Positions 46,399 to 54,579 of a stretch of 64,000 bases of DNA are shown in pieces; positions within the stretch are counted from its first letter, which is position 1; each line of letters opens with the position of its first letter. The translations under genes were made by a program, and so were the position numbers. Location: positions 124,001 to 188,000 of the forward strand of contig JAJYTD010000002.1 of the NCBI GenBank assembly GCA_021793235.1, written 5' to 3'. The notes under the pieces were generated by a model that was given only the letters and a program-made list of their open reading frames with translations, made no database searches and was not told where the DNA came from. The DNA is from Actinomycetes bacterium. GTDB lineage: Bacteria; Actinomycetota; Actinomycetes; Streptosporangiales; Streptosporangiaceae.

Positions 46399-47472
46399 AT
46401 GGTACTGCGCGCCGCGAGCGCCCGGAGAATCGCCACCGCGACGGCGTTCGGCGGAGGCGGTGTGACCCTGCTGGGAGCCAGTACGGTCGGGCTCCTCTAC
46501 CTGCAGGCTCGACTGGCCCACAAAGCCGTGGGATTCACGCATTGGCAGCCGCCCCAGGTCAATGGGGTGTACGGGCACGGGTCGGGCTCGCCGATCTCGT
46601 TCGTGATGATGGGCGACTCCACCGCGGCCGGCTTCGCCGTAACCGACGGCTTGCAGACCCCCGGAAGCCTTCTCGCCTCGGGCATCTCCGCGGTGGCCGA
46701 GAGACCCGTACGGCTGCGGAGGACAGCGCGCGTGGGCGCCACCTCCAAAGACCTGGTGGACCAGATGGAGAAGATCCGCGGCCAACACGTGGACCTCGCC
46801 GTCATTTTCATCGGCGCCAACGATGTGATCCGCCGCGTCCGCCCTGCCGATTCCGTGCGGCACCTGCAGAACATCGTGCGCGAACTGGTCAGCGCGGGCA
46901 CCGCCGTCGTCGTGGGGACCTGCCCGGACCTGGGGACGGTGCAGCCCATCGGCCAGCCTCTGCGCTCCATCGCGCGACGCGCATCCCGGCAGCTCGCCGC
47001 CGCCCAGACCATAGCCGTGGTGGAGAGCGGCGGACGCACCGTATCGATGAGCAACCTGCTTGCTGACGACTTTCAGGCATACCCGGAAGAGTTGTTCGGA
47101 CCGGACCGGTTCCACCCTTCCGCACGGGGGTACGCACACGCTGCCGCGGCCGTACTGCCGTCGGCGTGCGCGGCGCTGGGCCTGCTGCCCGAGCTGGAGA
47201 CCCAGCCCGTCACCGCCCGCGGTGACGGTGTGCTGCCCGTCGACCGCGCCGCTGTCGAAGCCGCTGAAAAGGCGGGAACCGAGGTCAGCGGGGCAGAGGT
47301 CGATGGCCGCGAACGCGGCCCGCGCGGCCGCTGGGCCACGCTCATCCGGCGCCGCTTCGGCGCTCGTCCTACCGTTCCCGAGAACACGGACGAGGCGCTC
47401 ACCGGAAGCCGGAACGACACGGATCCCGGGAATCCCGCCCCAGAGGTGAGCGCCCGGACCGCGACAGGTTAA
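46399..47472 (+). CDS. SGNH/GDSL-family hydrolase, membrane-anchored
   Basis: 357 aa. One N-terminal membrane segment (ATAFGGGGVTLLGASTVGLLY) places the enzyme outside the cell. SGNH blocks: MMGDSTAAGFAV (Ser nucleophile), IGANDVIRR (block III) and GPDRFHPSARGYAHAA (Asp-His). The last about 90 residues are charged and low-complexity (Glu, Arg, Ala, Gly). Likely an esterase or lipase; substrate unknown. ATG at 46399 with CAGGAGGTGGAAG upstream. Confidence 0.92.
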   Translation: MVLRAASARRIATATAFGGGGVTLLGASTVGLLYLQARLAHKAVGFTHWQPPQVNGVYGHGSGSPISFVMMGDSTAAGFAVTDGLQTPGSLLASGISAVAERPVRLRRTARVGATSKDLVDQMEKIRGQHVDLAVIFIGANDVIRRVRPADSVRHLQNIVRELVSAGTAVVVGTCPDLGTVQPIGQPLRSIARRASRQLAAAQTIAVVESGGRTVSMSNLLADDFQAYPEELFGPDRFHPSARGYAHAAAAVLPSACAALGLLPELETQPVTARGDGVLPVDRAAVEAAEKAGTEVSGAEVDGRERGPRGRWATLIRRRFGARPTVPENTDEALTGSRNDTDPGNPAPEVSARTATG

Positions 47473-47488
47473 CGTTCGGGTAACCGCG

Positions 47489-47504
47489 GACCGACCAACC
47501 GGTC
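47489..47504. promoter_or_regulatory. Candidate TetR-type operator before thiolase
   Basis: GACCGACCAACCGGTC in the 63-nt gap before the thiolase gene. GACCG/CGGTC arms resemble ACCGACCGGTCGGT-type operators used by TetR-family regulators of fatty-acid genes, but the centre is imperfect. Confidence 0.35.
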
Positions 47505-47535
47505 TGCCAGATCGTCCGCACAGAAAGGCGCGAGT

Positions 47536-48759
47536 ATGCCTGAAGCCGTCATCGTCGCGACCGCGCGTTCGCCCATCGGGCGCGCATTCAAGGGGTCGCT
47601 GAAGGACATCCGCCCCGACGACCTAACCGCGCAGATCATCTCCGCCGCCCTTGCCAAGGTCCCCGAACTGGATCCGGCCAGTGTCGAGGACGTGCTGCTG
47701 GGCTGCGGCCTGCCTGGCGGCGAGCAGGGGTACAACATGGCCCGCACGGTCGCCGTCCAGCTCGGCTTGGACACCGTCCCCGGAACGACCGCCACCCGCT
47801 ACTGCTCCTCGTCACTGCAGACCACGCGCATGGCCTACCACGCGATCAAGGCCGGTGAAGGCGATGTCTTCATCTCCGCCGGCGTGGAGATGGTCAGCCG
47901 CTTCGTCAAGGGGAACAGCGACTCGCTGCCCGACACCAAGAACCCCCTGTTCGCCTCCGCTGAGGAGCGCACCGCCAAGCGCGCCGAGGGCGGGGCCGTC
48001 ACCTGGCACGACCCGCGCGAGGACGGGCAGGTCCCCGACGTCTACATCGCGATGGGCCAAACCGCTGAGAACGTCGCGCAGATCCGCGGCCTCTCCCGGG
48101 AACGCCAGGATGAATTCGGTGTCCGTTCGCAGAACCTCGCCGAGAAGTCCATCGACAACGGCTTCTGGGAACGCGAGATCACCCCGGTCACGCTGCCGGA
48201 CGGCACTGTGGTCAGCGCCGACGACGGTCCCCGCCGCGGTACCACCTACGAGAAGGTGTCGCGGCTCCAGCCGGTGTTCCGCCCCGACGGCACGGTCACC
48301 GCCGGCAACTGCTGCCCGCTCAACGACGGTGCCGCAGCAGTGGTCATCATGAGCGACACCAAAGCCGCGCAGTTGGGCCTCACCCCGATCGCCCGCATCG
48401 TGTCCACGGGTGTCAGCGCCCTTTCTCCGGAGATCATGGGGCTGGGGCCGGTGGAGGCGTCCCGGCAGGCGCTGGCTCGCGCCAACATGACCATCAGCGA
48501 CATCGACCTTGTCGAGATCAATGAGGCGTTCGCCGCCCAGGTGCTGCCGTCGGCCGATGACCTCGGCATCGACATCGACCGCCAGCTCAACGTCAACGGC
48601 GGCGCGATCGCGGTGGGCCACCCGTTCGGCATGACCGGTGCTCGCATCACAACGACGCTCCTCAACGGTCTGGACTTCCACGACAAGACGTTCGGTCTGG
48701 AGACCATGTGCGTGGGAGGCGGCCAAGGAATGGCCGCTATCTTCGAGCGGCTGAGCTGA
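47536..48759 (+). CDS. Acetyl-CoA acyltransferase (thiolase)
   Basis: 407 aa. Forms or cleaves beta-ketoacyl-CoA in fatty-acid degradation. N-terminal Cys in RYCSSSLQTTRMA (about residue 95), the GHPFGMTGAR His near residue 363, and the C-terminal CVGGGQGMAAIF catalytic Cys. Full length for a FadA-type thiolase. ATG has AAAGG upstream. It stands alone, without a fadB/acyl-CoA dehydrogenase gene, followed by a strong hairpin at 48811-48852. Confidence 0.95.
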   Translation: MPEAVIVATARSPIGRAFKGSLKDIRPDDLTAQIISAALAKVPELDPASVEDVLLGCGLPGGEQGYNMARTVAVQLGLDTVPGTTATRYCSSSLQTTRMAYHAIKAGEGDVFISAGVEMVSRFVKGNSDSLPDTKNPLFASAEERTAKRAEGGAVTWHDPREDGQVPDVYIAMGQTAENVAQIRGLSRERQDEFGVRSQNLAEKSIDNGFWEREITPVTLPDGTVVSADDGPRRGTTYEKVSRLQPVFRPDGTVTAGNCCPLNDGAAAVVIMSDTKAAQLGLTPIARIVSTGVSALSPEIMGLGPVEASRQALARANMTISDIDLVEINEAFAAQVLPSADDLGIDIDRQLNVNGGAIAVGHPFGMTGARITTTLLNGLDFHDKTFGLETMCVGGGQGMAAIFERLS

Positions 48760-48810
48760 GCTGCAGTGAAGGGTGGGAAGCCGACCGCACAACCACACGC
48801 TTCCCGCCTC

Positions 48811-48852
48811 CGTTTCGGGGGTGTCTGCTGCGCGGCAGGCACCCCCGAAACG
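48811..48852 (+). terminator. Hairpin after thiolase gene
   Basis: CGTTTCGGGGGTG / CACCCCCGAAACG, perfect 13-bp stem with 16-nt loop, about 50 nt after the stop. No T-run; likely terminator in this GC-rich genome. Confidence 0.7.
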
Positions 48853-49034
48853 CGGTAGCGCACCGGCGACGGGCCGGGCCGGGCCCTGCGCGCAACGGGA
48901 CGTTGAACAGCAGACGACGCGAACGTAAATATTGATCTACATGGCGCGACGTAAAAGCTTGGCCCAAAGGCTTGTCCGAACCGTAATCCTATTGCAGGGT
49001 CGCAGGTAAGTGCCGTACACATTCGGAGGTGCCT

Positions 49035-49280
49035 ATGCCGGTTACCCACTCGCCGGAGACTCACGCGCTGCTTATCGCCCGCATCCCAACCGTCACAGGC
49101 CGCGAACTCCACGAGTGGTTCGACACGCTAGAGATGGGTCCAGGGCTCACGCGCTGCTTGGAGCGCACAAACTGGCTCGCGGACGAGTACAACCTCAGTC
49201 ATGGCTACGCTCAGGCCATCGTCCATGAGTACGACCGCCGCCGCCGCAACCGCTCGTTCGTTCCGCAGCAGCGTCTTTGA
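49035..49280 (+). CDS. DUF4287 domain protein (81 aa)
   Basis: From ATG 49035 with GGAGG five nt upstream. The whole chain is the small helical DUF4287-type domain: HALLIARIPTVTGRELHEWF, then LTRCLERTNWLADEYNLSHG and AIVHEYDRRRR. Cytoplasmic, basic C-terminus. Function unknown; such proteins occur widely in actinobacteria. Preceded by about 275 nt without other genes and followed by a bidirectional terminator. Confidence 0.82.
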   Translation: MPVTHSPETHALLIARIPTVTGRELHEWFDTLEMGPGLTRCLERTNWLADEYNLSHGYAQAIVHEYDRRRRNRSFVPQQRL

Positions 49281-49321
49281 CGCTTGGTCGGCCCGCCCGC
49301 CTCGTGTGAGCACACACAAGA

Positions 49322-49359
49322 AGGAGCGCCCCGCCCGGTAAACCGGGCGGGGCGCTCCT
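49322..49359. terminator. Bidirectional hairpin terminator
   Basis: Perfect 17-bp stem (AGGAGCGCCCCGCCCGG and its complement) with TAAA loop, between the convergent DUF4287 and Bax inhibitor-1 genes. Confidence 0.85.
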
Positions 49360-49382
49360 GGGCCGCGGGGATGGTCGCCCCG

Positions 49383-50270
49383 TCACTCGCTGAATATCGC
49401 GTAGATCATCCAGACCAGGCGCAGCATCTCGATGTAGAGCCAGATCAGCGACACGGTCAGACCGAAGGCGAACTGCCAGGCGAGCTTATTGGGAACACCG
49501 GCGGCGATGCCGTCCTCGATTCCCTTGAACTCGATGGCCAGTGTGGCGCAGGCGATGACGATCATCACCAGGCAGACGGCGATGCCCAGCGGCCCGGCCT
49601 CGCGCAGGCCCAGTCCGCCGGGGATGAAGATGCTGAGCACGAAGTTGGCGAGGATCATCACGAGTGCGGCGACCAGGGCAACCGACACGACCTTGACGAA
49701 GGTGTTGGTCACTCGGATGATGCGCAGCCGGTAGAGCGCCAGCATCGTGGCGAACGCGAAGATCGTGCCGAAGACCGCCTGGGTCACCAGTTGGCCCGGG
49801 GCGGCACCGGCCATCGTCTCGAAGAAGCGGCTGATGCCACCGACGAACAGGCCCTCGAAGGCCGCGTAGGTGAGGATCAGCGCGGGGTTGGTCGACTGCT
49901 TGAAAGCGATGACCAGCCCGAGGATCAGGCCGCCGATCATGCCGGCGAACGTCAGCAGCATGCCGAGGCCGGGGGCGGCCGGGTTGAACAGGAAGAACGT
50001 CACAATGGCGGCCAGGATGACCGTGCCGATCGTCATGCCGCTGCGCATGACGACGTCGTCGATGGTCATCGCCCCGCCAGCGGGCTGCTGCGCGTAGGGG
50101 GGCATGCCGGGCTGGGGGTATCCCGGGTATCCCTGCTGCTGATAACCCTGCTGGTACGGCTGTCCGTAGGGCGCGCCCTGACCGTACGGTGCCTGATACG
50201 GGTGACCGTACCCGGCCTGGCCGGACCGCATCGCCCGTTTGAGAACGGGGTTGGAACTCCTCATCTGCAT
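49383..50270 (-). CDS. Bax inhibitor-1/YccA family membrane protein
   Basis: 295 aa from ATG 50270 (ATG at 50264 also possible); the open frame upstream to 50432 is not convincing. The N-terminal about 65 residues are a Tyr/Gln/Pro/Gly-rich cytoplasmic tail (PYGQGAPYGQPYQQGYQQQG). Seven membrane helices of the BI-1/TMBIM fold follow (TIGTVILAAIVTFFLF, LAWQFAFGLTVSLIWLYIEM). Bacterial homologues conduct Ca2+ or protons; the role here is unknown. The Q/Y-rich tail recalls the tail of the protein at 33235. Confidence 0.92.
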   Translation of the reverse strand: MQMRSSNPVLKRAMRSGQAGYGHPYQAPYGQGAPYGQPYQQGYQQQGYPGYPQPGMPPYAQQPAGGAMTIDDVVMRSGMTIGTVILAAIVTFFLFNPAAPGLGMLLTFAGMIGGLILGLVIAFKQSTNPALILTYAAFEGLFVGGISRFFETMAGAAPGQLVTQAVFGTIFAFATMLALYRLRIIRVTNTFVKVVSVALVAALVMILANFVLSIFIPGGLGLREAGPLGIAVCLVMIVIACATLAIEFKGIEDGIAAGVPNKLAWQFAFGLTVSLIWLYIEMLRLVWMIYAIFSE

Positions 50271-50399
50271 GTCTTCGCAAGCCTTTCCAGGGCATGAATT
50301 ACCTGCCCTCAACGTAACGCACCGCAGGATGCGCAGGTTCCCGCGGTCAATCGCGGGTTCGACGCACCGCCCTGGCCCCGAGTTCCCGCCCCGTGTCCC

Positions 50400-50429
50400 T
50401 TGACAATCGGGGGCGGGCATGCCCATGCT
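50400..50429 (+). promoter_or_regulatory. Candidate promoter, TTGACA-N18-CATGCT
   Basis: TTGACA at 50400-50405 and CATGCT at 50424-50429. A start 7 nt after the -10 box falls on the A of an ATG at 50436, which would make the transcript leaderless and place the leader ORF at its 5' end. It would drive the TauD gene. Confidence 0.5.
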
Positions 50430-50435
50430 CAAATC

Positions 50436-50558
50436 ATGACTACGCGGCCCCTGCTCCTCCCGGCGATCCGCCGGAGTGAATTCGTCTTCGGGATGCGCCG
50501 CACCACCACAGGCATTCTCTGCCTGCGCGGGCGCCTGGGGTCTCCGCCCCGCGCCTGA
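50436..50558 (+). CDS. Possible leader peptide upstream of tauD-like gene
   Basis: A 40-codon ORF starts exactly where the candidate promoter predicts transcription start and ends 174 nt before the dioxygenase gene. An internal ATG at 50493 gives a 21-aa version, MRRTTTGILCLRGRLGSPPR plus Ala. It has a single Cys (TGILCLRG). Short Cys-containing leaders precede sulfur-assimilation genes in actinobacteria and act by attenuation. The dioxygenase downstream may be a sulfonate enzyme, so the setting fits, but the peptide lacks the usual Cys run and the evidence is modest. Confidence 0.4.
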   Translation: MTTRPLLLPAIRRSEFVFGMRRTTTGILCLRGRLGSPPRA

Positions 50559-50732
50559 CTGTTAAGTCGTTTCTCTTTCGCCGTCTCGGCACCGCGCGAA
50601 TCCCGCGCATACGTCTGCCTGTCGAGCCGTGCCCACACCCACATATTCCGCCCGCGGACCGCATCCGCTCACGCTGCCGTCCGCTCACACTTCCGTCTGT
50701 CCGCTATCGCTCCTACAGGAAGGTAGGGAAGC

Positions 50733-51671
50733 ATGTCCGTCCTCACGTCCACACCTGCCGCGGAAGGGCTGCGAGAGGCCCGCTGTGTCGACGAGGCCGT
50801 CGTCGAAGGCCCCCGCCATCTCCGCCGACTGGCGGAATCCGCCGAGGCGCGCCCCTATACGCGCTTCGAGGTCCGTCCTCTGGGACCGCTCATCGGCGCC
50901 GAGATCCACGGCGTGGATCTGCGCGCTCCCATCAGCGAGGAACTGCGGCAGGAACTGCACCGGGCCCTGCTGGAGTTCAAGGTCATCTTCTTCCGCGACC
51001 AGCCCATCACTTCCCAGCGCCAGCAAGAGATCGCCCGGATGTGGGGTGACCTGGAGACCAACCCGTTCATCGAGCAGGGCGAGGACGCCCATATCGCCCG
51101 CTTCGCCAAGGGCGGGATGCCGCCGAGCTATGAGAACGTCTGGCACACCGATGTCACCTGGCGGGAAAAGCCCGCGCTCGGTGCGATCCTGCGTCTGGTG
51201 GAGGTACCGCCGTATGGCGGCGACACGATGTGGGCCGACATGGCCGCCGCCTACGACAACCTGCCGACCGAGGTCAAGGAGCGTATCGACGGGGCCGTCG
51301 CCGAGCACGACGTGATCCCGGGCTTCGCCCGGTTCCTCTCCGAGGAGAAACTGCGGGAGTGGCAGGACCGGTTCCCGCCGGTGCGCCACCCTGTCGTACG
51401 GACCCACCCCGAGACCGGCCGCCGGACGCTGTTCGTCAACGTCTCCTTCACCACCCGCATCCTGGGCATGGACCGCGGCGAAAGCGATGACCTGCTGCGT
51501 TACCTGTTCCAGCAGGCGCACGTGCCGGAATACCAGGTGCGGTTCCACTGGGAGCGCGATTCCATCGCTTTCTGGGACAACCGTGCGACCCAGCACTACG
51601 CCGTGAACGACTACTACCCGCACCGGCGTGTGGCCGAACGCGTCGCGATCGTCGGCGACCGGCCGTTCTGA
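50733..51671 (+). CDS. TauD/TfdA-family Fe(II)/2-oxoglutarate dioxygenase
   Basis: 312 aa. Iron/2-oxoglutarate-dependent oxygenase; family members cleave taurine, alkylsulfates or similar. The facial triad is visible: His and Asp in WHTDVTW and the distal His in NRATQHYAVNDYYPHRR, with the oxoglutarate-binding Arg in the latter. Substrate-side TRFEVRPLGPLIGAEIHGVDL is typical of the family. The N-terminal about 40 residues are an extension. ATG behind GGAAGG. It stands alone without transporter genes; substrate not predictable. A 300-nt leader region with a possible leader peptide precedes it. Confidence 0.92.
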   Translation: MSVLTSTPAAEGLREARCVDEAVVEGPRHLRRLAESAEARPYTRFEVRPLGPLIGAEIHGVDLRAPISEELRQELHRALLEFKVIFFRDQPITSQRQQEIARMWGDLETNPFIEQGEDAHIARFAKGGMPPSYENVWHTDVTWREKPALGAILRLVEVPPYGGDTMWADMAAAYDNLPTEVKERIDGAVAEHDVIPGFARFLSEEKLREWQDRFPPVRHPVVRTHPETGRRTLFVNVSFTTRILGMDRGESDDLLRYLFQQAHVPEYQVRFHWERDSIAFWDNRATQHYAVNDYYPHRRVAERVAIVGDRPF

Positions 51672-51682
51672 CCCCGCCCACC

Positions 51683-51718
51683 GCGCCCGGCCCCGCGGAG
51701 AGCGGCGGGGCCGGGCGC
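51683..51718. terminator. Bidirectional hairpin terminator
   Basis: GCGCCCGGCCCCGC / GCGGGGCCGGGCGC, perfect 14-bp stem with 8-nt loop, between the convergent dioxygenase and proline dehydrogenase genes. Confidence 0.8.
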
Positions 51719-51722
51719 CGCG

Positions 51723-52649
51723 TCAGCGCCGGCCGGCCAGCGACCGGACGAAGAACGCGATGTTGGCCGGGCGCTCGGCCAGTCGGCGCATGAAATAGCC
51801 GTACCATTCGTCGCCGTAGGGAACATAGACCCGCATCCGGTCGCCCTGCTCGGCGATCCGCACCTGTTCGCCATCGCGGATGCCGTAGAGCATCTGGTAC
51901 TCGTAGCTCTCGACCGGTCTTCTGTTCTCCTCGGCCAGCCGCCCCGCGATGGCCACCATGCGCGGATCGTGTGAGGCGATCATCGGATAACCGCTGCCGG
52001 CCATGAGGATCCTCATGCACCGCACATAGGCCCGATCCACCTCGGCCTTGTTCCGGTAGGCGACGGAGGCGGGCTCGTCGTAGGCGCCCTTGCACAGCCG
52101 CACGCGCGAACCCTCGTACTGGAGATCACGGCAGTCGGCTTCGGTCCGGCGCAGGTAGGCCTGCAGCACGGCGCCGACCCACGGAAAGTCCACGCGCAGT
52201 TCACGCAGGATGGACAGGGTGGAATCGGTGGTCGTGTGATCCTCCATGTCGAGGGTGACCGTGGTGCCGACCGCCGCGGCCGCCTCGCAGATGCGCAAGG
52301 CGTGGTCCAGGGCGATCTTGTCCCCGTCCGCAGGGAGCAGCCGCCCCAACGCCGACAGCTTCACTGACACCTCGGTCCGGTCGGCCAGCCCGGCCCGGCC
52401 CAGCTCCTTCAGTAACCGCGTATAGGCGGTGACCGCCGCCTCGGCCTGAACTGCGTCGGTGACGTCCTCGCCCAGGTGGTCCAGCGTGACCAGGCGTGTC
52501 CGGGTGAGCTCCTCGATCGTGGGCAGCGCCTGCTCCAGGGTGGATCCGGCGACAAACCTCGACACGAGTCCCCGGGTCACCGGGGCGCGTTCGACAAGAG
52601 TGCGGCAGGCAGTGGACCGCGCCGCGGCCAGAAGAGGCGTACGAAGCAT
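51723..52649 (-). CDS. putB: Proline dehydrogenase (monofunctional PutB)
   Basis: 308 aa from ATG 52649 with GAGGT five nt upstream; the much longer open frame is out of family. Oxidises proline to pyrroline-5-carboxylate with FAD. (beta/alpha)8 motifs: EVSVKLSALG, VTLDMEDHTTTD, VGAVLQAYLRRTEAD, VRLCKGAYDEPASVAY and ASHDPRMV. The last conserved block is YEYQMLYGIRDGEQ. Downstream of pruA (127-nt gap) in the same direction, so a two-gene proline catabolic operon. Confidence 0.95.
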   Translation of the reverse strand: MLRTPLLAAARSTACRTLVERAPVTRGLVSRFVAGSTLEQALPTIEELTRTRLVTLDHLGEDVTDAVQAEAAVTAYTRLLKELGRAGLADRTEVSVKLSALGRLLPADGDKIALDHALRICEAAAAVGTTVTLDMEDHTTTDSTLSILRELRVDFPWVGAVLQAYLRRTEADCRDLQYEGSRVRLCKGAYDEPASVAYRNKAEVDRAYVRCMRILMAGSGYPMIASHDPRMVAIAGRLAEENRRPVESYEYQMLYGIRDGEQVRIAEQGDRMRVYVPYGDEWYGYFMRRLAERPANIAFFVRSLAGRR

Positions 52650-52776
52650 GGTTGACCTCGTGTTCTGTGGTACGTACTGACGGCACGGGAGCCTGCCCCC
52701 CGGAAGGGGGCGGCGCGGCGTCCTGTGCCGGTACGAGCCCCGGCCAGGACGGGACCGGGGCCCTTCTCCCCGGGGC

Positions 52777-54402
52777 TCAGCCCTGGTGGGGGTAGGACGA
52801 GACCTTCGGAGCAACGAAGGTCTCCTTGATCGAACGCGGGCTGGCCCAGCGTGCCAGGTTCTGCGCGCTTCCGGCTTTGTCGTTGGTGCCGGAGGCCCGG
52901 GCGCCGCCGAAGGGCTGCTGCCCGACGACGGACCCGGTCGGCTTGTCGTTGACGTAGAAGTTGCCCGCGGCAAAGCGCAGCGCCTCGTGTGCCGCGCTGA
53001 CGGCCGCACGGTCGTTGGCGATCACCGCGCCGGTGAGGGCATAGGCCGACCCCTCGTCGACGGCCTTGAGGATGCGCTCATAGTCGCCGTCCTCGTAGAC
53101 GTGCACGGCGATGACCGGTCCGAAGTACTCGGTGCGGAAGACGTCGTTGGCCGGATCAGAGCCGAGCAGGACGGTCGGACGCACGAAGTAGCCCTGGGAG
53201 TCGTCTGCGGTACCGCCGGCCAGGACCTCCAGCGACGTGTCCGAACGCGCCCGGTCCAGGACGCCTGAGAGCCGGTCGAAGGAGCGGCGGTCGATGACGG
53301 CACCCATGAAATTGCCGAAGTCGGTGACGTCGCCCATGGGCAGCGCCTCCACCTCGGAGACGAGGTCGTCGCGCATGCGCTCCCATACCGAACGCGCGAT
53401 GAACGCACGCGAGGCGGCGGAGCACTTCTGCCCCTGGTATTCGAACGCGCCGCGGACGATGGCGGTGCGCACCACGTCGGGGTCAGCGGAGGCGTGCGCG
53501 ACGATGAAGTCCTTGCCGCCGGTCTCCCCCACGATGCGCGGGTAGGACCGGTAGCCCTCGATGTTCTCACCGATCGTGCGCCACAGGTGCCGGAAGGTGC
53601 GGGTCGATCCGGTGAAATGCACACCGGCCAGGTCAGGGTCGGCCATCGCCACATCGGAGACGGCCAGGCCGTCGCCGGTGACCATGTTGATGACGCCGGG
53701 CGGCATCCCGGCCTCTTCGAGCAGCCGCATGGTCAGATCCGCCGCGAACTGCTGTGTGGGCGAGGGCTTCCACACCACGACATTGCCCATCAGCGCCGGG
53801 GCGGTCGGCAGGTTGCCCGCGATCGCGGTGAAGTTGAAGGGGGTGATCGCGTAGACGAAGCCCTCCAGCGGCCGCTGCTCCAGACGGTTCCACTGGCCAG
53901 CGGGGCTGTAGGGCTGTTCCTGCATGAGGCGGTGCCCGTAGGAGACGTTGAAGCGCCAGAAGTCGGCCAGTTCGCAGACCGCGTCGATCTCGGCTTGGAT
54001 CGCGGTCTTGGACTGGCCGAGCATCGTCGCCGCGTTCAGCGTCTGGCGCCAGGGCCCGGCGAGCAGGTCGGCGGCGCGCAGCAGGATCGCGGCGCGTTCG
54101 TCGAACGGCATCGCACGCCAGGCGGGGGCCGCGCTCTTCGCCGCGGCGACAGCGGCACGCGCGTCGTCGTGCGTGGCGTTGGCCATGGTGCCCAGAACGG
54201 AAGCGTGCTTGTGCGGTTGGACCACGTCGATCCGCGGCCCTTGGCCCATCCGCCGTTCGCCGCCGATCGTCATCGCCAGCTCTGCCTGTCCGCTGGCGAG
54301 CACGCCGAGCCGCTCCGCCAGTTCGGCCCGCTCGGGGCTGCCGGGTTCGTAGGTGAGGACGGGCTCGTTCACCGGCGCGGGAACGTTCGTCAGGGCGTCC
54401 AT
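52777..54402 (-). CDS. pruA: L-glutamate gamma-semialdehyde (pyrroline-5-carboxylate) dehydrogenase
   Basis: 541 aa from ATG 54402 behind GGGAGG. NAD-dependent aldehyde dehydrogenase completing proline degradation to glutamate. Catalytic Cys in YQGQKCSAASR (about residue 320), general-base Glu in VGETGGKDF, NAD/phosphate region FTGSTRTFRHLW, and TPFNFTAIAGNLPTAPA. Full length for the PruA/RocA class. The 128-nt gap to putB includes G/C-rich hairpins but no clear terminator. Divergent from a PucR regulator. Confidence 0.95.
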   Translation of the reverse strand: MDALTNVPAPVNEPVLTYEPGSPERAELAERLGVLASGQAELAMTIGGERRMGQGPRIDVVQPHKHASVLGTMANATHDDARAAVAAAKSAAPAWRAMPFDERAAILLRAADLLAGPWRQTLNAATMLGQSKTAIQAEIDAVCELADFWRFNVSYGHRLMQEQPYSPAGQWNRLEQRPLEGFVYAITPFNFTAIAGNLPTAPALMGNVVVWKPSPTQQFAADLTMRLLEEAGMPPGVINMVTGDGLAVSDVAMADPDLAGVHFTGSTRTFRHLWRTIGENIEGYRSYPRIVGETGGKDFIVAHASADPDVVRTAIVRGAFEYQGQKCSAASRAFIARSVWERMRDDLVSEVEALPMGDVTDFGNFMGAVIDRRSFDRLSGVLDRARSDTSLEVLAGGTADDSQGYFVRPTVLLGSDPANDVFRTEYFGPVIAVHVYEDGDYERILKAVDEGSAYALTGAVIANDRAAVSAAHEALRFAAGNFYVNDKPTGSVVGQQPFGGARASGTNDKAGSAQNLARWASPRSIKETFVAPKVSSYPHQG

Positions 54403-54528
54403 GGGCACCTCCCTTGAGCCGGAGGAGGCGGACGGCACCGCTGGGGCGACGGCGCCCGCCCACCTGCCTCCAATGTGGTTGTCATGGCCAAACGTAGGAG
54501 AGGTGGGCGACTGTGGTCCTTGTAGCGT

Positions 54529-54545
54529 GCACCATTCTTCGGTGC
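54529..54545. promoter_or_regulatory. Candidate PucR operator in the pruA/pucR divergent region
   Basis: GCACC-N7-GGTGC centred between the two start codons. PucR regulators of proline catabolism (PutR-type) bind near divergent promoters. Only one dyad is seen, so support is modest. Confidence 0.4.
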
Positions 54546-54579
54546 GCCGCCTTGGTCTATGCGACAAACTGGAACAATC

